Of a stretch of 64,000 nucleotides of DNA, positions 17,598-24,872 are shown in pieces (the stretch's first letter is position 1; each line of letters begins with the position of its first letter). Origin of the DNA: Erythrobacter dokdonensis DSW-74 (lineage in GTDB: Bacteria > Pseudomonadota > Alphaproteobacteria > Sphingomonadales > Sphingomonadaceae). The stretch covers positions 1 through 64,000 of the forward strand of contig NZ_LZYB01000004.1 in assembly GCF_001677335.1 (NCBI RefSeq), read 5' to 3'. A model generated the notes under the pieces. That model worked only from the letters and a program-made list of their open reading frames with translations. It had not been told where the DNA came from and did no database searches. Both the position numbers and the translations under genes were made by a program.

Positions 17598-17900
17598 TCA
17601 ATCGCTCTCCCCGCCGACCGGCGCGGGCAGTTCGGCCAGTAGCAGGTCGCGCGCGGCATTGGCTTCCTGCATGGCCTCCTTGCTGCCGCCGCGATCGGGA
17701 TGGACAAGCCCCACCAGCCGGCGATGGGCAGCGATCACCTCCTCGCGGGATGCCTCGGGTGCGACGCCGAGCAGGCTGCGGGCCCGGCGCAGCGCTGCAA
17801 CCCGCGGACTGGTTGCCCTCAGATAGTCCCATGGCCACTTGCCCAAGATCCAGCGACATAACAGGCTCGCCGCCGCGATGAGAACGAGGTAGCGCAACAC
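17598..17900 (-). CDS. Membrane-anchored J-domain (DnaJ-like) protein
   Basis: A 100-residue protein with an N-terminal hydrophobic segment ([19 protein letters not shown]) and a C-terminal J domain (about 38-95) with [31 protein letters not shown]; the HPD tripeptide needed to stimulate DnaK ATPase is present. It resembles the short DnaJ-type proteins found in alphaproteobacteria. Its ATG lies 4 bp after the mipZ stop, so it is likely co-transcribed with mipZ. Client unknown. Confidence 0.85.
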   Translation of the reverse strand: MLRYLVLIAAASLLCRWILGKWPWDYLRATSPRVAALRRARSLLGVAPEASREEVIAAHRRLVGLVHPDRGGSKEAMQEANAARDLLLAELPAPVGGESD

Positions 17901-17904
17901 GCCT

Positions 17905-18741
17905 TCAGGCCAGTTCCAGCTCGCTTTGCGCGCGCACGAAATCGGGCAGACTCAGTGCCATCACGAGGCTGCGCAATTCCTGCCGCGCAACCAGATGGCT
18001 CGTGCCGAGTTCGCCCAGATGCCCCTTGTCGAGCAGGGTCAGGCCGGACGGAAACAGCTCGCGGTAGATAACACGCTCGGACAGGCCCTGCGTCACCCTG
18101 AAGCCGACCCGCTTGGCCATTTCGGTCAGCGCCCGCTGGAGGCGCGCCTGGTTGCGTGCCTCGACATGGCCGGTGCGGTTCCTGACCACGACCCAGTCCA
18201 TCTCGGGGCGCTGCTGTTCAATCGTCATGCGGCTGCGCTTCAGCCGCGCTTCCCAGATCAGCTCGGCGAAGAAGGAGAGCTTCTTCACCTTGAAAGTCTC
18301 GGCATCGACCTGCCCGATCAGGTCGAAATCCACGAAGCTGTCGTTCATCGGGGTGACCAGCGTATCGGCGTTCTCCACCGCAGTCCGGGCGAAGGGGTCG
18401 TCGCGCCCCGGATTGTCGATGATCAGGAAATCGCAGGTCGCCTCCAGTCGGCTGATAGCTGCCAGCAACTCTTCCGGCGTCTCCCCGCGAAAAACCTCGC
18501 AATCGGGGGTCGGCAAAGTCAGCTGGCGCTTTTCAAGGGTGGCGAGCCGGTTCTCGATATAGCGGTGCATGGTGCGCTGGCGCGGATCGAGATCGAGCGA
18601 GGCCACGCGCGCGCCGAGATAGGCAAGCGCCACCGCGACATGGACCGCAGTGGTCGATTTGCCGGTACCGCCCTTTTCGTTGGCGAAGACGATGCGATGG
18701 GCCTTGCCGGGGATCCGCCGCGAAGGGGCAGTGCTGGCCAT
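17905..18741 (-). CDS. mipZ: Division-plane positioning ATPase MipZ
   Basis: A 278-residue ParA/MinD-family ATPase. The deviant Walker A is KGGTGKST (23-30), followed by [18 protein letters not shown] and [40 protein letters not shown], both MipZ hallmarks. In Caulobacter MipZ forms a bipolar gradient by interacting with ParB at parS and inhibits FtsZ, placing the septum mid-cell. The ATG at 18741 was chosen over upstream starts because family similarity begins there. It is divergent from panC and about 5 kb from the parS-like site. Confidence 0.93.
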   Translation of the reverse strand: MASTAPSRRIPGKAHRIVFANEKGGTGKSTTAVHVAVALAYLGARVASLDLDPRQRTMHRYIENRLATLEKRQLTLPTPDCEVFRGETPEELLAAISRLEATCDFLIIDNPGRDDPFARTAVENADTLVTPMNDSFVDFDLIGQVDAETFKVKKLSFFAELIWEARLKRSRMTIEQQRPEMDWVVVRNRTGHVEARNQARLQRALTEMAKRVGFRVTQGLSERVIYRELFPSGLTLLDKGHLGELGTSHLVARQELRSLVMALSLPDFVRAQSELELA

Positions 18742-18846
18742 GATCTTGCGAAACCTCTTGTTCGTGCCGCCGCTTGGCGGGGCCGCTTTGAAAAGCGCGC
18801 CCGCGCGGCTAGGGAGGCCTCCGGTTCTATCGGCTGGGGAAGGCCC

Positions 18847-19716
18847 GTGCAAATTGCAACGACCCGCGATGTGTTGAGAAATGCGGTTGCAGGGCTACGC
18901 CGGCAGGGGGCAGGGCGGATCGCGCTGGTGCCGACCATGGGCGCGCTCCACGAGGGCCACCTCACGCTGGTACGCCGCGCGCGGGCGGAAGCCGATCACG
19001 TGGTCGCCTCGATCTTCGTCAACCCGAGGCAGTTTGGCCCGAAGGAGGATCTCGCCGCCTATCCGCGCCAGCTTGCCGAGGATGCGGCGATGCTCGAGGC
19101 CGAGGGCGTCGCGCTGCTCTGGGCGCCAACGGTGGAGGAAATGTATCCGGCAGGCTTTGTCACCAACGTCAGCGTGGCAGGCGTCAGCGAGGGCCTGTGC
19201 GGCGCCGCCCGGCCCGGCCATTTCGACGGGGTGGCAACAGTCGTCTGCAAGCTGTTCAATCAGGTGCAGCCCGACATGGCCTTCTTTGGCGAGAAGGACT
19301 TTCAGCAGCTCGCCGTGATCAGGGCGATGGCGCGGGATCTCGACCTGACCTTGCCGCACGCGGATGCAATTATCGGCGTGCCGACCGTGCGCGAGGCAGA
19401 CGGGCTCGCGATGTCGAGCCGCAACCGATACCTCTCGCCAGAACAGCGCGCGGCGGCGGCCGCTCTGCCGCGCGCCATGAGGAAAGCGATCGCTGCCATC
19501 GTAGGCGGCGCGAATGCGACCGCGGCGCTCGCCGAGCTGGAGGCCGAAATGACCTCCGCCGGCTTCACCAGCGTCGATTATGCGGTATTGGCCGATGCGG
19601 CGAGCCTCGCCCCTCTGACGGCGCTGGACGGGGCCCCCGCCCGCCTGCTGGTCGCCGCGCGGATCGGCGGCACCCGCCTGATCGACAATATGGCGGTGAT
19701 GCCGGCGCTCAAGTAG
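18847..19716 (+). CDS. panC: Pantothenate synthetase
   Basis: A 289-residue enzyme condensing D-pantoate and beta-alanine with ATP in pantothenate synthesis. It has the nucleotidyltransferase motif MGALHEGH (31-38), [45 protein letters not shown] and the MSSRNRYL signature. The start is GTG at 18847 ([14 protein letters not shown]); the open frame upstream is antisense to mipZ. Divergent from mipZ with 105 bp between. Confidence 0.94.
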   Translation: MQIATTRDVLRNAVAGLRRQGAGRIALVPTMGALHEGHLTLVRRARAEADHVVASIFVNPRQFGPKEDLAAYPRQLAEDAAMLEAEGVALLWAPTVEEMYPAGFVTNVSVAGVSEGLCGAARPGHFDGVATVVCKLFNQVQPDMAFFGEKDFQQLAVIRAMARDLDLTLPHADAIIGVPTVREADGLAMSSRNRYLSPEQRAAAAALPRAMRKAIAAIVGGANATAALAELEAEMTSAGFTSVDYAVLADAASLAPLTALDGAPARLLVAARIGGTRLIDNMAVMPALK

Positions 19717-19787
19717 TGAAGCGATAGCGCGCAGAGAACCGTTGACCTGCCGAGGCAATCGGTGGCATTGGCGCGTCGTTGGCCTGA

Positions 19788-19874
<87 letters not shown>

Positions 19875-20018
19875 AAACAGCCCCGGAAAGTCTATAAAAC
19901 CCTTGGAAATCCTAGGGATTTGTGCCTTCGGTCGTCCGAGAATGTCCCTATTCTTCCCGCTGCATCCGGGGCCCTTGGGGGCCACATCGCGGGGCCAAGG
20001 CATTTCGGGCAATTGGAC

Positions 20019-20038
20019 TGGCCCCCACGTGGGGGCCA
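20019..20038. promoter_or_regulatory. 20-bp perfect palindrome upstream of the integrase
   Basis: TGGCCCCCACGTGGGGGCCA ends 24 bp before the integrase ATG. GGGGGCCAC also occurs once more upstream, at about 19976-19984. It is a candidate operator or recombinase arm-binding site. Confidence 0.55.
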
Positions 20039-20062
20039 CGAGCTGGGAAAGGACCGAGGGCC

Positions 20063-21292
20063 ATGCCGCTGACAGATGTTGCGATCCGGAACGCCAAGCC
20101 GCGAGAGAAACCCTATAAGGTGGGCGACACGCTCGGCCTGTTCCTGCTGGTGCAGCCTTCGGGCGGCAAGCTGTGGCGGGTCAAATATCGCATCGACGGC
20201 AAGGAGAAGAAGCTGGCGATCGGGATCTATCCTCAGGTTGGTCTCGCGGAGGCGCGGCGTAGGCGTGATGCCGCCCGCGAGTTAGTGGCAGCAGGCAAGG
20301 ATCCGGGCCGCGAGAAGCAGCGCGAGAAGGTGCGGTCGCGCATCCAGGCCGAGACAACCTTCGACGCTATTGCCGCCGAGTTCTGCCAGAAGCGGCGGCG
20401 CGATGGTCAAAAGGCCTAGGCGGTGAGCACGGCCACTCGCAGCGAGTATCTGCTGTCGCTGCTCAAGGGATCGATCGGCAAACTGCCTATCACCGATATC
20501 GAACCTGCCGATGTGCTTATTGCCGTCCGCAAGATCGAGCGCAAGGGCCAGCTGGAAAGCGCCCGCCGCACCCTGCAACTGGCTGGCGCGGTGTTCCGCT
20601 ACGCGGTGGCAACCGCCCGTCTCTCGTCGGACCCCACGCGCGACCTGCGCGGCGCGCTGACCGCGCCCACCGTCACCCACTACGGCGCGATCATCGACCC
20701 CGCGCGCGTGGGCGAACTGCTGCGCGCCATCGACGGCTATGAGGGCCAACCAATCACCATGCTGGCGATGCAACTGGCCCCGCATGTGTTCGTCCGCCCC
20801 GGAGAGCTACGCCACGCCGAATGGAGCGAGTTCGATTTCGAAGGTGCCTTGTGGACCATCCCGGCGGCCAAAACCAAGATGCGCAAGGATCACCTCGTTC
20901 CACTCTCACGCCAGTCGATTGCGATCCTCGAAGACCTCCGCACGCTGACCGGACCTGAGGGCTACGTCTTCCCTTCGATCCGCTCCCGCAAGCGCCCAAT
21001 GAGCGACAATACGATCAACGCAGGGCTTCGCCGCCTCGGCTACTCCACCGACGAGATGACCGCCCACGGCTTTCGGGCCGTGGCCTCGACCCTGCTGAAC
21101 GAAAGCGGCAAGTGGCACCCAGACGTGATAGAGCGGGCATTGGCTCACGGCGACAGCGACAGGATCCGTGCCGCGTACCACCGGGGCGCACACTGGAAGG
21201 AGCGCGTGGCCATGGCGCAATGGTGGAGCGACCACCTCGATCAGCTGCGCAAGGGCGCAGACGTAGTGCCGATCAAGGCGGAGAAGCGGTGA
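20063..21292 (+). pseudogene. P4-type tyrosine recombinase (integrase), interrupted by in-frame TAG
   Basis: MPLTDVAIRNAKPREKPYKVGD begins a DUF4102-type N-terminal domain of P4-family integrases. Codon 119 (20417-20419) is TAG, and the same frame then continues without a shift through the core-binding and catalytic domains to 21292 (410 codons in all). Related integrases usually have tryptophan here, so TGG to TAG is the simple explanation. Downstream catalytic residues look intact: Arg in VRPGELRHAEW, HGFR, LAHG and the Tyr in RAAYHRG. A GTG at 20423 could restart translation, giving a 289-residue protein without the N-terminal domain, so a split but partly active enzyme is not excluded. 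Integration is directed at the adjacent tRNA-Gly. Confidence 0.88.
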
Positions 21293-21462
21293 TTAGTCTT
21301 GAGAAACCGCCACTCGTGTATGATCCGCAATCGCCCGAAGAATTGCGATGGTATTTCAGAAATTTAACGCTGAGTAGTTTGCTCGCAACTCGCCGCAAAC
21401 CCGCACAACTCGTGGGCGGGTCATTTGTGCACAAACCGTGTTTCCTTCAATACATCAATTAG
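21289..21462 (+). CDS. Possible small protein after the integrase
   Basis: A 57-codon frame beginning at a GTG that overlaps the integrase stop (GTGA). The product has no signal peptide and no recognised motif; it contains YDPQSPEELRWYFRNLTLSSLL. The overlap is the only support. It may be chance. Confidence 0.3.
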   Translation: MISLEKPPLVYDPQSPEELRWYFRNLTLSSLLATRRKPAQLVGGSFVHKPCFLQYIN

Positions 21463-21875
21463 ATGCGACCCGAATTCGCGGGGTAGGGTGTGCTCACTGT
21501 TCCCCAACTGCGTGGTGCCGGTTCAATGCCTCTGACGCTTTCAGCTCCGGGCTCCATCAAAATGCTACAGAGCGGAGCCACCGGCAGAAAGAAGCTTCGC
21601 TGTGATCTCGTCCTGGGGGTTGTGAACACACAACCTAAAGCGTTCCATCCCGTCATCGCGACCCGGGGATCTCGGAGCCGGCCTGAAATGCCAACAGCCA
21701 ACCATGATCGCTTAGGCCTTCGATGCGATCTGTGCGCTGGCATTGGCAGCTAATGCCAGTTTTTTGGCAGGAATTGCAGATGGTATCCCATCTGGCGACC
21801 GAGTAGTTTTCCTTAGCATTTGCGAAGATAGGTCCGGCATCGTCCACCGGACCTTCGCCGACCGGGAGACACGAG
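21463..21875. other. Intergenic region between integrase and pilus-associated genes
   Basis: 413 bp without a supported gene. It holds a perfect 7-bp hairpin CAGATGG-TATC-CCATCTG (21777-21794) and a shorter TGCCA...TGGCA repeat at about 21754-21769. The promoter of the 21876 gene and perhaps of the pilus operon should lie here. Confidence 0.5.
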
Positions 21876-22589
21876 ATGAACAAGTTCGCTGCGATTATAG
21901 CGTGTGTGATAGCCTTGGCAGCCGCGCCAGTTGCGGCCCAGCGGGTCGAACAGGTTCACTTCGCCCGCGGCGCGAGCGGAACCACGATCGATGCTTCGAT
22001 CGTCGGGGAAGAGTATATCGATTATCATCTGACGCTGGCGGCCGGGCAGATGCTTTCGGTTTCGCTGCAGGATCGCGGCGGGTCGGCCTATTTCAACGTG
22101 ATCGAGCCCGGCGCGGGGAATGTGGCGATCTACAACAGCTCGACGAGCGGTCAGACGTTCGAGGCGCGCACCCGCATGGCCGGAACATACACCATCCGAG
22201 TCTATCAGATGCGCGCGAGCGGGCGACGCGGCGAAAGGGCGAGCTACCGGCTGAACATCTCTGCCACCGGCAGCGGCGCCTCGCACAGTTCCGACGTGCT
22301 GGTTTCGGGCACGCCCTATCACGCGACCGCGATGATCCGCTGCGTCGCCGAACCCAGCAAGCCTATGAGCAGTTGCCGCGCGGGCGTAACACGGCGCGGG
22401 TCTAGCGCGACAGTCCATGTGGATACGCCCGATGGCGGAGAGCGCACCATCCTGTTCCGCGGGAACAAGGCGGTTTCGAGCGATTCGGACGCCGGTATCT
22501 ATGTGGAAAGGCGGGGCGACACTTCGGTTGTAAAAATCGGCACCGTCGAGGTTTACGAGATCCCGGATGCCTTCGTGCAGGGAGGGTAA
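21876..22589 (+). CDS. Secreted protein with pre-peptidase-like beta domain
   Basis: A 237-residue exported protein (signal MNKFAAIIACVIALAAAPVAAQ). Residues ~25-130 (VHFARGASGTTIDASI...YIDYHLTLAAGQMLSVSL...AYFNVIEPG...YTIRVYQMR) read like a PPC-type beta sandwich. Residues ~145-237 form a second domain with two cysteines (MIRCVAEPSKPMSSCRAG) and PDGGERTILFRG. The second domain is shared with the lipoprotein at 31168-31671 in the same island. A GGGAGA ribosome site precedes the ATG. It is the first gene upstream of the pilin cluster and may be linked to it; function unknown. Confidence 0.75.
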   Translation: MNKFAAIIACVIALAAAPVAAQRVEQVHFARGASGTTIDASIVGEEYIDYHLTLAAGQMLSVSLQDRGGSAYFNVIEPGAGNVAIYNSSTSGQTFEARTRMAGTYTIRVYQMRASGRRGERASYRLNISATGSGASHSSDVLVSGTPYHATAMIRCVAEPSKPMSSCRAGVTRRGSSATVHVDTPDGGERTILFRGNKAVSSDSDAGIYVERRGDTSVVKIGTVEVYEIPDAFVQGG

Positions 22590-22653
22590 TGCCGGTGTCT
22601 GACCCCTTCGCGAACATGGCGGAACCATTGTGCACCCAGATCGCAGATTGACG

Positions 22654-23202
22654 ATGCGAAACTTCAAGCTGCTCATGGCACTTGCGGCCTGTGCGGTTGC
22701 CGCCCCGGCCATCGCGTCAACCCAGGGCACGCCCGGGCCGACTTCGACCGGGACGGTCACGATCAACGCCTCGATCACGCCCGAAGTGAACATCTCCAAT
22801 CTGGACGACTTCACCTTCACCGCGACCCAGCTCGCGACTGCAGTCAATACCGGCCGTCCCGCCGGGCTTACCGACGACATCTGCCTGTGGACGAACAATG
22901 TCGACAACACCCTGTTCGTCACTGCCACGGGCGACGGCGCCGGGGGCGCCTTTACCCTTACCGATGGAAGCCGCACGCTGCCCTATTCCGTGACGCTGCG
23001 CGTGATTGCCAGTCAATTTCAATTGACCCCGGGAACCAAGACCCGTCCTATCGTCATTTCCAATGCGGGCGTTGACTGTTCCGCCTTCCGCAATGGAACC
23101 AACGCCAGCCTCGCCATCATCCTCCAGCGCGACGACATCGCCGCGATGGAAGCAACCACCACCTACACCGGCGTGCTGACCCTGCTGGTTTCGCCGACCT
23201 GA
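22654..23202 (+). CDS. Pilin subunit 1 (chaperone-usher type, spore-coat-U-like)
   Basis: A 182-residue exported protein: signal peptide MRNFKLLMALAACAVAAPAIAS, then an N-terminal extension (TQGTPGPTSTGTVTINASIT) of a type that could be the donor strand, then a beta-rich domain with two cysteines (DDICLW, VDCSAF) and the terminal strand YTGVLTLLVSPT. It is paralogous to the next two genes. The ATG at 22654 gives the best signal peptide. With usher and chaperone downstream it should be an assembled pilus subunit. Assignment to the SCPU family rests on overall pattern only. Confidence 0.8.
   Translation: MRNFKLLMALAACAVAAPAIASTQGTPGPTSTGTVTINASITPEVNISNLDDFTFTATQLATAVNTGRPAGLTDDICLWTNNVDNTLFVTATGDGAGGAFTLTDGSRTLPYSVTLRVIASQFQLTPGTKTRPIVISNAGVDCSAFRNGTNASLAIILQRDDIAAMEATTTYTGVLTLLVSPT
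23134..23202 (+). repeat. Near-identical 3' segment of pilin 1
   Basis: This 69-bp segment differs from 23702-23770 at a single base (GTT versus GTC), far closer than the rest of the genes. Confidence 0.9.
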
Positions 23203-23227
23203 CAATTCCAGCCCCAGAGGACACACC

Positions 23228-23770
23228 ATGAAGATGAAGCTTCTCGCCGCCGCCACTGCAGTCGCAGGGCTTTCCGCTCCCGCCTTCGCTGCCACGCAGG
23301 GCACGCCCGGGCCGACTTCGACGGGCACGGTGACGATCAATGCCACGATCACGCCCGAAGTGGCGATTTCGGATCTCGACGATCTCACATTCACCGCCAC
23401 CCAGCTGCAAACGGCGCTTAACACCGGCGCAAATGCCCAGCAGGCTGACGATGTCTGCGTGTGGAGCAACAATGTCGATGGAAGCTACTATCTCACAGCG
23501 ACCGGCGATGGTGCCGGGAACGCATTTACGCTGACTGATGGCACGCGAACACTGGCCTACTCCCTGGGCTGGCGGTTCGGAGGTGGAGCGGTCCAGTCGC
23601 TGACATCCGGGACCAAGTCCCCGCGTTTGACTACCACTGCGACTGCGCCCGATTGCGGCGGGTCAACAACGGCTAGCCTGCTGGTAATCCTGCGGAACGC
23701 AGACATCGCCGCGATGGAAGCAACCACCACCTACACCGGCGTGCTGACCCTGCTGGTCTCGCCGACCTGA
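23228..23770 (+). CDS. Pilin subunit 2 (chaperone-usher type)
   Basis: A 180-residue paralogue of the flanking pilins. Signal peptide MKMKLLAAATAVAGLSAPAFA, N-terminal extension TQGTPGPTSTGTVTINATIT, conserved VAISDLDDLTFTATQL, cysteines in DDVCVW and PDCGGS, and the same terminal strand YTGVLTLLVSPT. The ribosome site AGAGGA precedes the ATG; it begins 25 bp after pilin 1. Its middle (LGWRFGGGAVQSLTSGTKSPR) is the most divergent part, which in pili is often surface-exposed. Confidence 0.82.
   Translation: MKMKLLAAATAVAGLSAPAFAATQGTPGPTSTGTVTINATITPEVAISDLDDLTFTATQLQTALNTGANAQQADDVCVWSNNVDGSYYLTATGDGAGNAFTLTDGTRTLAYSLGWRFGGGAVQSLTSGTKSPRLTTTATAPDCGGSTTASLLVILRNADIAAMEATTTYTGVLTLLVSPT
23702..23770 (+). 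repeat. Near-identical 3' segment of pilin 2
   Basis: A copy of 23134-23202 with one base difference; the third pilin (24270-24338) carries a more diverged version. Confidence 0.9.
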
Positions 23771-23795
23771 GCTTTCCGACTCAAGGAGACACGAC

Positions 23796-24338
23796 ATGAA
23801 GACGAAGATTCTTGCGACTGCCGCCGCGCTGGTCTGCCTTTCGGCCCCCGCCTTCGCCGCAACGCAAGGCACGCCCGGACCGACCTCGACCGGGACGGTC
23901 ACGATCAACGCCAGCATCACGCCGGAAGTGAACATAACCAATCTCGATGACATCACCTTCGCTGCTACAAGCCTGCGGACCGCGCTCAACACCGGGGCCA
24001 ATGCCAACCAGTCCGACGACATCTGCATCTGGTCGAACAATCCCGACGGCAGCTTTTTCGTCACGGCTACCGGCGATGGCGCCGCCAATGCCTTCACGAT
24101 AACCGATGGGACCCGCACAACGCCCTATTCGATCGTGATCCGGGATTTCGCCGGGACATCGCAGACGCTGACCGCAGGGACAAAGTCCGCGCAATATCGC
24201 AGCAACGCGGTCGCACCCGATTGCGGCGGCTCCACCAACACGACCCTTACGGTCCAGATCACCTCCACCGCGATCGCAGCGATGGAGGCTACCACCACCT
24301 ATACCGGCGTGCTCACCCTGCTGGTCTCGCCGACCTGA
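23796..24338 (+). CDS. Pilin subunit 3 (chaperone-usher type)
   Basis: A 180-residue third paralogue: signal peptide MKTKILATAAALVCLSAPAFA, extension TQGTPGPTSTGTVTINASIT, VNITNLDDITFAATSL, cysteines in DDICIW and PDCGGS, terminal strand YTGVLTLLVSPT. The leader CAAGGAGACACGAC repeats the type seen before pilin 2. Spacing of 25 bp between the genes implies one transcript. Three related major-type subunits could be co-polymerised or used alternatively; the sequence does not say which. Confidence 0.82.
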   Translation: MKTKILATAAALVCLSAPAFAATQGTPGPTSTGTVTINASITPEVNITNLDDITFAATSLRTALNTGANANQSDDICIWSNNPDGSFFVTATGDGAANAFTITDGTRTTPYSIVIRDFAGTSQTLTAGTKSAQYRSNAVAPDCGGSTNTTLTVQITSTAIAAMEATTTYTGVLTLLVSPT

Positions 24339-24363
24339 TCAGGGCATCAGCGGTCGCCAGATA

Positions 24364-24864
24364 ATGAGCAGGAGAGCGCCCGCTCTGACCGGTGCGGTGC
24401 TGTTCGCGACAGGGTTTGCCCTGACGTTGGCTGCCCCGCCGCTCGCCGCGCAGAGCGTGAACATCTCGGGCCTGTCGGACGTGTCCTTCGGCGCGTTGCG
24501 GCCCGTCAATGACGCGCGCCGTGCGCAGTCGCTATGCGTGTTCAGCGATCTGCCGGGGCGCGGCTATCTGGTCACCGCCACCGGCTCGGGGGCGGGCGGC
24601 GCCTTCGTGCTCGACGGCGGCGGCGGGGCCGACCTGCCCTTCGCGATCGAATGGGCCGACCAGCCGAGCGTCGATCAGGGAATGCCGCTCAATCCCGGCC
24701 AGCCGCTCGGCGGGCAGACCAGCACGGCAACCGATGCCACCTGCGGTTCCGGGCCGACCCGCACAGCCAGCCTTGTCGTGGTGATCGCGCGTGCCGATCT
24801 CGCCGCCGCCCGTTCGGCGACCAATTACAGCGGCACGCTGACCCTCGTCATCGCGCCGCAATAG
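24364..24864 (+). CDS. Fourth pilus subunit lacking the N-terminal extension
   Basis: A 166-residue exported protein. After the signal peptide (...LTLAAPPLAAQ) the mature chain starts directly at SVNISGLSDVSFGAL, which aligns with VNIS.LDD.TF of the three pilins; the ~22-residue extension present in those is missing. Two cysteines (QSLCVF, ATCGSG) and the final strand YSGTLTLVIAPQ are kept. A subunit without a donor extension can only accept a strand, so it would cap the fibre tip; this is inference from the donor-strand mechanism. It lies directly before the usher gene. Confidence 0.75.
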   Translation: MSRRAPALTGAVLFATGFALTLAAPPLAAQSVNISGLSDVSFGALRPVNDARRAQSLCVFSDLPGRGYLVTATGSGAGGAFVLDGGGGADLPFAIEWADQPSVDQGMPLNPGQPLGGQTSTATDATCGSGPTRTASLVVVIARADLAAARSATNYSGTLTLVIAPQ

Positions 24865-24872
24865 GGAGAGGC

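Noticed and set aside
17926-18846. N-terminal extension of the panC reading frame (about 300 extra residues)
   Set aside because: It is antisense to mipZ throughout and has no family similarity; PanC begins at the GTG at 18847.
20019-20038. Second parS candidate (CACGTG core in the palindrome)
   Set aside because: The flanks are GGCCCC/GGGGCC instead of TGTTT/AAACA, so it does not match parS.
20423-21292. Integrase C-terminal part as an independent intact gene
   Set aside because: Frame and homology run straight through from 20063 with only the TAG between; a single interrupted gene is simpler, although a restart at GTG 20423 remains possible.
21459-21743. 94-codon minus-strand frame containing RGIEPA
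   Set aside because: Arg/Pro-rich composition typical of chance frames in GC-rich DNA; a GIEPA-like string often arises from tRNA-like sequence, but I cannot fold a tRNA here.
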